A stretch of DNA of 64,000 bases from positions 7,281,001 to 7,345,000 of the forward strand of contig NZ_CP029617.1 of the NCBI RefSeq assembly GCF_003945545.1. Reading direction: 5' to 3'. Source of the stretch: Streptomyces sp. WAC 01529. GTDB lineage: Bacteria; Actinomycetota; Actinomycetes; Streptomycetales; Streptomycetaceae. Below the pieces are notes generated by a model, which had not been told where the DNA came from, did no database searches, and saw only the letters and a list, made by a program, of their open reading frames with translations. Of this stretch, positions 1-6,947 are shown piece by piece; position 1 is the first letter of the stretch; each line of letters starts with the position of its first letter. The position numbers and the translations under genes were made by a program.

Positions 1-2
1 CG

Positions 3-227
3 GCGAAGGTCATCACCGAACCGGGCACGATGTCCCTCGTCTCGTACACGCTCGACATGACCAACGGCGGCTGCTCCGCCCCCACCGGCTACTTCGTGCC
101 GCCCTTCGGCAAGGACGGCGCGACAGCCGACACGGACCGCCGAGTCGACCCGTACGACCGCAGCAAGCCGATCGACACGGGCGACGGCACGAGGGGCGAC
201 GGCTGCGCGAGCGCCGATCGCTCCTAG
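3..227 (+). CDS. C-terminal end of an unidentified protein (partial)
   Basis: Only the last 74 codons are in the window; the frame is open from base 3 and stops at TAG 225-227. The visible part reads as a compact hydrophobic stretch with one Cys and a Pro-Phe-Gly segment. A polar, Asp/Gly-rich tail follows with a second Cys near the end. No domain is recognisable from this fragment. The composition would suit the end of a secreted protein, but that is a guess. The next gene starts about 100 bp downstream after its own ribosome binding site, so the two may not share an operon. Confidence 0.5.
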   Translation, partial: AKVITEPGTMSLVSYTLDMTNGGCSAPTGYFVPPFGKDGATADTDRRVDPYDRSKPIDTGDGTRGDGCASADRS

Positions 228-317
228 GGGGCGTTCTTGTCGGCCCCAGTCCTGTCCTGTCAGGAACAGCGCAACCATTTGAGGCAGGTGTGGGTCTACC
301 GACCGAACACACTCACT

Positions 318-322
318 AGGAG
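318..322 (+). promoter_or_regulatory. Ribosome binding site that fixes the lipoprotein start
   Basis: AGGAG lies six bases before ATC 329-331, the position where an ATG would be expected. An in-frame TAG at 317-319 rules out any start further upstream. No ATG, GTG or TTG exists in this frame before codon 407, which lies beyond the lipobox cysteine. Confidence 0.6.
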
Positions 323-328
323 ACCATC

Positions 329-1396
329 ATCACCGCCATACGTAAGACTCTGACCGCCACCGCAGTCGTCGGCGCGGTCCTCGCCGGCTCGGCCGCCTGC
401 GGCACCGTGGAGCAGCTGTCCGCCGGCCAGAAGCTCGACGAGGCCTTCGAGAACATGAACAAGGAGAAGTCGCTCTCCTTTGAATTCTCCCTGGACACCG
501 ACACCGCCTCGCTCATGGCACTGGACGACTCCTCGGACTCGGAGCCGGGCGAGGAGATGCCGGACGAGGCCGCGCGCCTGCTCCGCGACGCGAAGATCAG
601 CGTCACCGTGCAGTCGAGGAAGCCGTTCGGCGAGTCCGGTGAGAAGGACTTCGACCGCATGGCCATGAAGATCAGCGGCCGGGACGGGAAGCTGGCCGAG
701 TACCGGGTCATCGGCGACCAGGTGTACTTCCGCAGCGACTTGGCCAAGTTCGGCAAGGCCATGGGCACCCCCGTGCCGACCGCGGCGGACCTCCCCCCGG
801 AGGCCGGCGCCCTCAAGAAGGTCCTCGAGGGCGAATGGGTGAAGGCCGACATGAAGGAGATCGAGCGCCTCGCCGCCGAGGGTGATGACGGGCCGGGGTC
901 CGAGCCCTCCCCGGAGGCCACCCTCGACGCCGCCACGCAGAAGAAGCTCGTCAAGGCCATGCGTGAGGTCGTCGGCCGTGAGGTCAAGCTGAAGACGGCC
1001 GGGGGCGAGGACGGGACCGAGCGCATCACCGCCACCGCGCCCTTCCGCACCCTGGCCACCGAACTGGTCGACGAGCTGCGCCCGCTGGCGAAGAAGCTGC
1101 CGCCCGGTACGGAACTGCCGACGGCCAAGGAGCTGAAGGACGCCCCGAACGCGAAGGTCAGGGCGGACATCACGCTGAAGAACGAGGAGCTGAAGGAGGT
1201 CCGCATCGACCTCGCCAAGCTCGCCGAGAACACCAAGGTGAAGAAGTTCGGCCTGGTCATCCGGATGACCGAGGGCACCAAGCCCACCGCCCCCGCGGGC
1301 GCCACCGAGCTGGACCTCGAGGAGCTGATGGGCGGGATGATGGGCGGAATGGGTATGGGCATGGGCGGCCCGGCCGGTACCGCGGGCGGCGAGTGA
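329..1396 (+). CDS. Putative secreted lipoprotein with apparent ATC start
   Basis: The reading frame encodes a lipoprotein of about 355 residues. Read from ATC 329 it begins with a short basic segment (Arg5, Lys6), a hydrophobic Ala/Val stretch and a lipobox-like Ser-Ala-Ala-Cys (Cys24). These are the parts of a type II signal peptide. The body is charged and rich in Lys and Glu, and resembles the bulky actinobacterial lipoproteins that bind or carry lipids, though no family is certain. The C-terminus is a Gly/Met-rich tail (about residues 330-355). The first conventional start, GTG 407, lies two codons past the lipobox Cys and would remove the whole signal, so it is unlikely to be right. A stem-loop follows the gene. 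Function unknown. Confidence 0.65.
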   Translation: MTAIRKTLTATAVVGAVLAGSAACGTVEQLSAGQKLDEAFENMNKEKSLSFEFSLDTDTASLMALDDSSDSEPGEEMPDEAARLLRDAKISVTVQSRKPFGESGEKDFDRMAMKISGRDGKLAEYRVIGDQVYFRSDLAKFGKAMGTPVPTAADLPPEAGALKKVLEGEWVKADMKEIERLAAEGDDGPGSEPSPEATLDAATQKKLVKAMREVVGREVKLKTAGGEDGTERITATAPFRTLATELVDELRPLAKKLPPGTELPTAKELKDAPNAKVRADITLKNEELKEVRIDLAKLAENTKVKKFGLVIRMTEGTKPTAPAGATELDLEELMGGMMGGMGMGMGGPAGTAGGE

Positions 1397-1421
1397 CACG
1401 TAAGCCGTGACGGGTCGCCGT

Positions 1422-1447
1422 CGGGAGGCGCTTTCAGCCGCCTCCCG
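1422..1447 (+). terminator. Stem-loop after the lipoprotein gene
   Basis: CGGGAGGCG (1422-1430) pairs perfectly with CGCCTCCCG (1439-1447) across an 8-base loop, 26 bp after the stop codon. There is no T-run, which is common for Streptomyces terminators. Confidence 0.65.
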
Positions 1448-1510
1448 AGTGTGATCGGATGGTGGCCACGGAAGTTCCGATCACGGAACCGCACTGAAGG
1501 GAACTGCATC

Positions 1511-1936
1511 GTGGCAACCACGCGCTCCGCGCACACGGTCTGGGAAGGCTCTCTGACGGAGGGCTCGGGCACCGTCACCTTCGACTCCTCCGGCATCGGC
1601 GAGCAGGCCGTCTCCTGGCCCGCCCGCGCCGAGCAGGCGAACGGCAAGACCAGCCCGGAGGAGCTGATCGCCGCCGCGCACTCCAGCTGCTTCTCCATGG
1701 CCCTCTCGCACGGGCTGACCGGCGCGGGCACCCCGCCCGAGCGGCTCGTCACCTCGGCCGACGTCACCTTCCAGCCCGGCACCGGCATCACCGGCATCCA
1801 CCTCACCGTCGAGGGCACCGTGCCGGGCCTCGACGAGGCGGCCTTCACCTCGGCCGCCGAGGACGCCAAGGCCAACTGCCCGGTGAGCCAGGCGCTGACG
1901 GGTACGACCATCACGCTCACGGCCAAGCTGGCCTGA
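1511..1936 (+). CDS. OsmC/Ohr-family peroxidase
   Basis: The 141-residue protein has the size of OsmC-type thiol peroxidases, which reduce organic or inorganic hydroperoxides in the cytoplasm. The two redox cysteines of the family are present: Cys60 in an AHSSCFSM context and Cys123 in ANCPVSQAL. The start is GTG 1511, preceded by GAAGGGA at 1496-1502. Upstream in-frame codons back to 1451 lack a matching binding site. The gene stands between two stem-loops and is probably transcribed alone. It may be an OsmC rather than Ohr member because the second cysteine sits in the NCP motif, but the two are hard to separate by eye. Confidence 0.85.
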   Translation: MATTRSAHTVWEGSLTEGSGTVTFDSSGIGEQAVSWPARAEQANGKTSPEELIAAAHSSCFSMALSHGLTGAGTPPERLVTSADVTFQPGTGITGIHLTVEGTVPGLDEAAFTSAAEDAKANCPVSQALTGTTITLTAKLA

Positions 1937-1967
1937 CGCGCGGCGCCCGCCGACGGCGCCCGTCCAA

Positions 1968-1999
1968 GATGCCGCCGCCCCGCCCGGGGTGGCGGCATC
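1968..1999 (+). terminator. Long stem-loop after osmC
   Basis: GATGCCGCC (1968-1976) pairs with GGCGGCATC (1991-1999), and the stem continues inward through CCCC/GGGG after one mismatch. It lies 32 bp past the osmC stop and just before the dnaK promoter. Confidence 0.75.
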
Positions 2000-2012
2000 G
2001 TCGCGTCCGGGG

Positions 2013-2042
2013 ATTGACAATGTGCCGCTCAAGTTTTGTGAT
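2013..2042 (+). promoter_or_regulatory. Promoter of dnaK2 with a HAIR-like heat-shock operator
   Basis: TTGACA (2014-2019) and TGTGAT (2037-2042) are spaced by 17 bp, a good vegetative-sigma promoter. Over the same bases lies ATTGACA (2013-2019), 7 bp, GCTCAAG (2027-2033). The HspR operator HAIR is CTTGAGT-N7-ACTCAAG. The spacing matches exactly, the right half agrees in 6 of 7 bases, the left in 4 of 7. The promoter is seen; repression by HspR is inferred. Confidence 0.55.
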
Positions 2043-2102
2043 GGAGAGCGGAGTAGACCCGGATTCGGGGGACACAGGGCTCGCGGTGGAAGGGACTGGA
2101 CC

Positions 2103-3974
2103 ATGGCACGTGCGGTCGGGATCGATCTCGGTACGACGAACTCAGTGGTGGCCGTGCTGGAGGGCGGTGAGCCGGTCGTCGTCGCCAACGCGGAGGGCGC
2201 CCGCACCACCCCGTCGGTCGTCGCCTTCGCGAAGAGCGGCGACGTCCTGGTGGGCGAGGTCGCCAAGCGGCAGGCGGTCACGAACGTGGAGCGCACCGCC
2301 CGCTCCGTCAAACGCCACATGGGCGACGGCGGCTGGCGCTTCCCGGAGGACGGCTCCGTGGACGGCACGCGCTACACCGCGCAGGAACTCTCCGCGCGCG
2401 TCCTGCAGAAGCTCAAGCGCGACGCCGAGTCCTACCTCGGCGAGGACGTCACCGACGCGGTGGTCACCGTCCCCGCGTACTTCGACGACACCCAGCGCCA
2501 GGCCACCAAGGAGGCCGGCGAGATCGCGGGGCTCAACGTCCTGCGCATCATCAACGAACCGACGGCGGCCGCCCTCGCGTACGGCCTGGACAAGGGCGAC
2601 GACCAGACCGTCCTCGTCTTCGACCTGGGCGGCGGCACCTTCGACGTCTCGCTCCTGGAGATGGGCGAGGGCGTCATCGAGGTGAAGGCCACCAACGGCG
2701 ACACCCAGTTGGGCGGCGACGACTGGGACCAGCGGATCGTCGAGTACCTGGTACGGCAGTTCAAGAACGGGCACGGCATCGACCTCGGCAAGGACAAGAT
2801 GGCGCTCCAGCGCCTGCGCGAGGGCGCCGAGAAGGCGAAGATCGAGCTGTCCTCCTCCAGTGAGACGGACATCAACCTGCCCTACATCACCGCCACGGCG
2901 GAGGGCCCGCTGCACCTCGCCGAGAAGCTGACGCGCGCTCAGTTCCAGGAGCTGACCGCCGACTTGCTCGACCGCTGCAAGGAACCCTTCCACCAGGCCG
3001 TCAAGGACGCGGGCGTCAAGCTCTCCGCCATCGACCACGTGATCCTGGTCGGCGGCTCCACCCGCATGCCCGCCGTGACCGAGCTGGTGAGGGAGCTCAC
3101 CGGCAAGGACCCGCACAAGGGCGTCAACCCCGACGAGGTGGTGGCGCTCGGCGCGGCCTTGCAGGCCGGTGTGATCCGCGGCGACGTGAAGGACGTACTG
3201 CTTCTCGACGTGACGCCGCTCTCCCTCGGCATCGAGACCAAGGGCGGCATCATGACCAAGCTCATCGAGCGCAACACCACGATCCCCACCCGGCGTTCCG
3301 AGACCTTCTCCACCGCCGAGGACAACCAGCCCTCGGTCGGCATCCAGGTCTTCCAGGGCGAGCGGGAGATCGCCGCGTACAACAAGAAGCTCGGTGTCTT
3401 CGACCTGACCGGGCTGCCGCCCGCCCCGCGCGGCGTCCCGAAGATCGAGGTCACCTTCGACATCGACGCCAACGGAATCATGCACGTCTCGGCCAAGGAC
3501 GAGGCCACCGGACGCGAGCAGCGCATGACGGTGACCGGCGGCTCCGCGCTGCCCAAGGACGACATCAACCGCATGGTCCGCGAGGCCGAACAGCACGCGG
3601 AGGAGGACCGCAAGCGGCGCGAGGCCGCGGAGACCCGCAACCAGGCCGAGCAGCTCGTCTACCAGACGGAGCGCTTCGTGCGGGAGAACGGCGACAAGAT
3701 CCCGGAGGAGACCAAGACCGAAGTCGAGGCGGCCGCGGCGGAGTTGAAGGACCTCCTCAAGAACCGCGCCGACGACACCGCCGCCCTGCGCACCGGCGCC
3801 GAGAAGCTGGCGGCGGTCAGCCAGAAGATGGGCCAGGCGATGTACGCGGCCTCGGGCGGGGGCGCCCAGGAGGAGACCGCATCCACCGGTTCCGCCACGG
3901 AGGAGGCCGTGGTCGACGCCGAGATCGTGGACGAGGACGACAAGGGCAAGGGCGACCCGGGCAGGGCGACTTAA
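2103..3974 (+). CDS. dnaK: Hsp70 chaperone DnaK (second copy)
   Basis: The 623-residue protein is a full-length Hsp70. The nucleotide-binding domain starts with GIDLGTTNS and contains LGGGTFDVS and LVGGSTRMP. The substrate-binding domain and helical lid follow, and the protein ends in an acidic tail. It uses ATP to bind and release unfolded proteins in the cytoplasm. ATG 2103 is chosen because homologous sequence begins there; the open frame upstream to 1989 is not Hsp70-like. The usual dnaK-grpE-dnaJ-hspR partners are absent, so this is probably the extra, stand-alone DnaK of the genome. It converges on narI, and the two TAA stops overlap in a CTTAAG. Whether it serves nitrate reductase assembly is unknown. 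Confidence 0.93.
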   Translation: MARAVGIDLGTTNSVVAVLEGGEPVVVANAEGARTTPSVVAFAKSGDVLVGEVAKRQAVTNVERTARSVKRHMGDGGWRFPEDGSVDGTRYTAQELSARVLQKLKRDAESYLGEDVTDAVVTVPAYFDDTQRQATKEAGEIAGLNVLRIINEPTAAALAYGLDKGDDQTVLVFDLGGGTFDVSLLEMGEGVIEVKATNGDTQLGGDDWDQRIVEYLVRQFKNGHGIDLGKDKMALQRLREGAEKAKIELSSSSETDINLPYITATAEGPLHLAEKLTRAQFQELTADLLDRCKEPFHQAVKDAGVKLSAIDHVILVGGSTRMPAVTELVRELTGKDPHKGVNPDEVVALGAALQAGVIRGDVKDVLLLDVTPLSLGIETKGGIMTKLIERNTTIPTRRSETFSTAEDNQPSVGIQVFQGEREIAAYNKKLGVFDLTGLPPAPRGVPKIEVTFDIDANGIMHVSAKDEATGREQRMTVTGGSALPKDDINRMVREAEQHAEEDRKRREAAETRNQAEQLVYQTERFVRENGDKIPEETKTEVEAAAAELKDLLKNRADDTAALRTGAEKLAAVSQKMGQAMYAASGGGAQEETASTGSATEEAVVDAEIVDEDDKGKGDPGRAT

Positions 3975-4693
3975 GACCCCGTCCGCTCCCAGCCGCGCCT
4001 CTCCGGCCGTGCGCCCACCCGCTCGGGATCCCGGGCGCGGTAGACCACGTACGGCCGGAAGAGGTACTGGAGCGGCGCGCTGAACATGTGGATCAGGCGG
4101 GTGAACGGCACCAGCGCGAACAGGACCATGCCGACCACCGCGTGGATCTCGTACAGCACCGGCACCCCGGTCATCCGGTCGATGTCGGGCCGGAGCGTGA
4201 ACAGGCTGCGCGCCCAAGGGGCGATGGAGTCGCGGTAGTTGTAGCCGTCGCCGGACGCGTGCGTCAGCTTGGCGACCATGCCGAGCACGATCGCCGCGAA
4301 CAGCACCAGGTACATCAGCTTGTCGTTGGCGGTCGTCGCGCGGAACACCGGCGTGTTGGTCCGGCGCCGGTAGAGCAGCAGCAGGATGCCGAGGACGAGC
4401 AGGACCCCGGCCGCCGTGCCGCCGTACAGCGAGAACAGGTGGTAGGTGTGCTCGCTCACGCCCGCCTTCTCCGTCCACGACTCGGGCAGGAAGAGGCCGA
4501 CCAGATGGCCGACGAGGACGAAGAGGATGCCGTAGTGGAACATCGGCGAGGCGATGTTGAGCAGCTTGGATTCGTAGACCTGTGACGAGCGGGTCGTCCA
4601 GCCGAACTTGTCGTAGCGGTAGCGCCAGATCGTGCCCGCGACGAGCAGCACGAAGGCGATATAGGGAAGGACACCCCACAGCAGCGTTTTCAT
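3971..4693 (-). CDS. narI: Respiratory nitrate reductase gamma subunit NarI
   Basis: The 240-residue membrane protein is the cytochrome b subunit that takes electrons from menaquinol and passes them to NarH. It has five hydrophobic segments. The four haem-ligand histidines are visible at His53, His63, His184 and His202, the E. coli NarI positions (56, 66, 187, 205) each shifted by three. ATG 4693 gives the expected N-terminus. Its ribosome binding site (GGGGAGCACTG) lies in a duplicated copy of the end of narJ. It is the last gene of narGHJI and its TAA overlaps the dnaK TAA on the other strand. Confidence 0.93.
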   Translation of the reverse strand: MKTLLWGVLPYIAFVLLVAGTIWRYRYDKFGWTTRSSQVYESKLLNIASPMFHYGILFVLVGHLVGLFLPESWTEKAGVSEHTYHLFSLYGGTAAGVLLVLGILLLLYRRRTNTPVFRATTANDKLMYLVLFAAIVLGMVAKLTHASGDGYNYRDSIAPWARSLFTLRPDIDRMTGVPVLYEIHAVVGMVLFALVPFTRLIHMFSAPLQYLFRPYVVYRARDPERVGARPERRGWERTGS

Positions 4694-4728
4694 CAGTGCT
4701 CCCCGATGTTCATGAGTGCTCCCCGATG
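4690..4728. repeat. 19-bp duplication at the narJ-narI junction
   Basis: TCATCAGTGCTCCCCGATG (4690-4708) and TCATGAGTGCTCCCCGATG (4710-4728) differ at one base, with a 20-bp period. On the coding strand one copy encodes the last residues and stop of narJ. The other supplies the binding site and ATG of narI. Confidence 0.85.
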
Positions 4729-5285
4729 AGTGCGAAGGGTTCGAGGCCGACGTCCTCGCGCGGCGGCCCCGAGCGGGCGAGCGCGAGTGCCTCGGCGCGG
4801 TCCTTGGGTGAGGGGCCCGGCAGGGTCGCGCACACCGCGTCGAGCACGGTCGCGTACGGCGTGTCGAAGTCGCCAAGGGCGAGCCGCAGCAGCTCAAGGC
4901 CGCTGCGGTGCTCCTCAAGGAGCACCGGACCCGCGTGCGCCGAGAACTCCAGGACCGCCGGCAGGAAGTCCGGCAGCTCCTCACCGCTGAACTCCAGGCC
5001 GTGCGCGCGGTAGACCTCCTTGAAGCGGACCAGCGCCATGCCGCGCCGCCGCGTGTCGCCCTCCCGCCACCAGCTCAGATACAGGCTGTGCCGGTTCTTG
5101 AAGTCGAAGACCCGCACATAGTGGGCCGCGAGTTCCCGGGGCTCGGTGGCCGCCGCGTACGTCAGGAAGGCGTCGAACTCCGGGGGAGCAGCGGCCTTCA
5201 GCAGCGGCAGGCGTGCGTGGAACTCCTCGTCGGGGTAGCCGAGGCAGACCGCGGCGGCCTGGTAGAGCACGGCGTGCTCGGTCAC
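4710..5285 (-). CDS. narJ: Nitrate reductase assembly chaperone NarJ
   Basis: The 191-residue soluble protein has the length and all-helical character of NarJ. NarJ binds the NarG N-terminus and holds the enzyme until the molybdenum cofactor is inserted; it is not part of the final enzyme. It starts at GTG 5285, overlapping the narH stop by four bases (GTGA), so translation is coupled to narH. The YxxxYLSWWREGD-type stretch around residues 85-100 is typical of the TorD/NarJ family. It ends 16 bp before narI, within a 19-bp duplication. Position in narGHJI makes the call secure. Confidence 0.9.
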   Translation of the reverse strand: MTEHAVLYQAAAVCLGYPDEEFHARLPLLKAAAPPEFDAFLTYAAATEPRELAAHYVRVFDFKNRHSLYLSWWREGDTRRRGMALVRFKEVYRAHGLEFSGEELPDFLPAVLEFSAHAGPVLLEEHRSGLELLRLALGDFDTPYATVLDAVCATLPGPSPKDRAEALALARSGPPREDVGLEPFALIGEHS

Positions 5286-6946
5286 TGGTCGTCCTCCTCG
5301 GCGGCGTGCGCCTTCTCGGCGGCGCTCGGTTCCCGGTCGGCGGTCTGCCGGTCGCGGAGCGCGTGGAAGTTCTCGATGGTGACGAGCGGCAGCTGCTTGC
5401 GGCCGGAGTCCTGGCCGAAGGGGCCGTCGCCGCCCATGCCGGGTCCGCCCTCGAAGTCGAGGCTGCACGAGTCGGAGAGTTCGGGCAGGGCCGACTCCTC
5501 AAGGCGCCGCGCGTCCGCGACGGCGGCGGTCGGGATGACGTACCGGTCCTCGTACTTGGCGATGGCCAGCAGCCGGTACATCTCCTCGATCTCGGGCCCC
5601 GACATGCCCACCGACCGTGCCACCGAACTGTCGGGCGTGTCACCGAGGTTGATGGCCCGCATGTGCGCCCGCATCGCCGCGAGCTTCTCCAGCGAGGACC
5701 GCACCGGGCCCACGTCCCCGGCGGTGAAGATCTCCGCGAGGTATTCGAGGGGGATACGCAGGGTGTCGATGGCGCCGAAGAGGTTCGCCGCGTCCTCGCC
5801 GTCGTGCCCGGTCTCCGTCAGCGCGTCCACCACCGGGGAGAGCGGCGGGATGTACCAGACCATCGGCAGGGTGCGGTACTCCGGATGCAGGGGGAGCGCC
5901 ACCTTGTACGTGCTGATCAGCGCGTGCACGGGGGAGCGGCGCGCCGCCTCGATCCAGTCGTACGAGATGCCGGACCGCTCGGCGTCCCGGCGCACCTCCG
6001 GGTCCTCGGGGTCGAGGAAGACGTCCAACTGAGCCTGGTAGAGCTTGTGTTCGTCCGGCTCGGAGGCCGCCGCCGTCACCTTGTCCGGGTCGTAGAGGAT
6101 GACTCCGAGATAGCGCAGGCGGCCCACGCAGGTCTCCGAGCAGACCGTCGGCAGGCCCACCTCGATGCGCGGGTAGCACATCGTGCACTTCTCGGCCTTG
6201 CCGGTGCGGTGGTTGAAGTAGACCTTCTTGTACGGGCAGCCGGTCACGCACTTGCGCCAGCCCCGGCAGTGGTCCTGGTCGACGAGGACGATGCCGTCCT
6301 CCTCGCGCTTGTACATCGCGCCGGACGGGCAGGATGCCACGCACGCCGGGTTGAGGCAGTGCTCGCAGATGCGGGGCAGATAGAACATGAACGTCTGCTC
6401 GAAGGCGAACTTCACCTTCTCGGCCGCCTGTTGGCGGGTTTTCGCGACCATCGGGTCGAGGTGGCCGTGCTCGGTGGCGCCGCCGAGGTTGTCGTCCCAG
6501 TTCGACGACCACTCGATCTTCATCGGCTTGCCGGAGATCAGCGAGCGCGGTTCGGCCACGGGGTAGTCGTCGCCGAGCGGGGCGTCGGTGAGGTTCCTGT
6601 ACTCGTAGGTCCAGGGCTCGTAATAGTCCTTGATCTCCGGCAGCTTGGGGTTGGAGAAGATCTCCAGGAGCGACTTGATCCGGCCGCCGTTCTTCAGCTT
6701 CAGGGCGCCGCGCCTGTTCAGCTCCCAGCCGCCGCGCCACTTCTTCTGGTCCTCGTAGCGGCGCGGATAGCCCTGCCCTGGCCGGGTCTCGACGTTGTTG
6801 AACCAGACGTACTCCATGCCGTCACGGTTGGTCCACGCCTGCTTGCACGTGACCGAGCAGGTGTGACAGCCGATGCACTTGTCGAGGTTCATCACCATCG
6901 CGATCTGGGCCATGACGCGTCGGCCGGTGCGTTCGCCTCGGGGCAT
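5282..6946 (-). CDS. narH: Nitrate reductase beta subunit NarH (iron-sulphur)
   Basis: The 554-residue protein carries four cysteine clusters for iron-sulphur centres. The first is CIGCHTCSVTC near the N-terminus. Others are CEHCLNPACVASC and CRGWRKCVTGC, where Trp replaces a cysteine as in the [3Fe-4S] site of NarH. It moves electrons from NarI haems to NarG at the cytoplasmic face of the membrane. ATG 6946 is chosen because AGGTGGAG lies seven bases upstream. ATG 6913, eleven codons in, matches the usual NarH N-terminus better but has no binding site. The gene begins one base after the narG stop. Confidence 0.93.
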   Translation of the reverse strand: MPRGERTGRRVMAQIAMVMNLDKCIGCHTCSVTCKQAWTNRDGMEYVWFNNVETRPGQGYPRRYEDQKKWRGGWELNRRGALKLKNGGRIKSLLEIFSNPKLPEIKDYYEPWTYEYRNLTDAPLGDDYPVAEPRSLISGKPMKIEWSSNWDDNLGGATEHGHLDPMVAKTRQQAAEKVKFAFEQTFMFYLPRICEHCLNPACVASCPSGAMYKREEDGIVLVDQDHCRGWRKCVTGCPYKKVYFNHRTGKAEKCTMCYPRIEVGLPTVCSETCVGRLRYLGVILYDPDKVTAAASEPDEHKLYQAQLDVFLDPEDPEVRRDAERSGISYDWIEAARRSPVHALISTYKVALPLHPEYRTLPMVWYIPPLSPVVDALTETGHDGEDAANLFGAIDTLRIPLEYLAEIFTAGDVGPVRSSLEKLAAMRAHMRAINLGDTPDSSVARSVGMSGPEIEEMYRLLAIAKYEDRYVIPTAAVADARRLEESALPELSDSCSLDFEGGPGMGGDGPFGQDSGRKQLPLVTIENFHALRDRQTADREPSAAEKAHAAEEDDQ

Positions 6947-6947
6947 G

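Noticed and set aside
407..1396. Lipoprotein gene starting at GTG 407
   Set aside because: That start would begin after the lipobox Cys and discard a plausible signal peptide and a well-placed ribosome binding site.
2142..4679. Very long open frames on the strand opposite dnaK and narI (and opposite most genes)
   Set aside because: In DNA this GC-rich the antisense and shifted frames stay open by chance. Their translations are Arg/Ala/Pro/Gly-rich, lack domains and have no ribosome binding sites.
6911..6913. narH start at ATG 6913
   Set aside because: It fits the family N-terminus but has no ribosome binding site, while ATG 6946 has AGGTGGAG at the right distance. Kept as an alternative.
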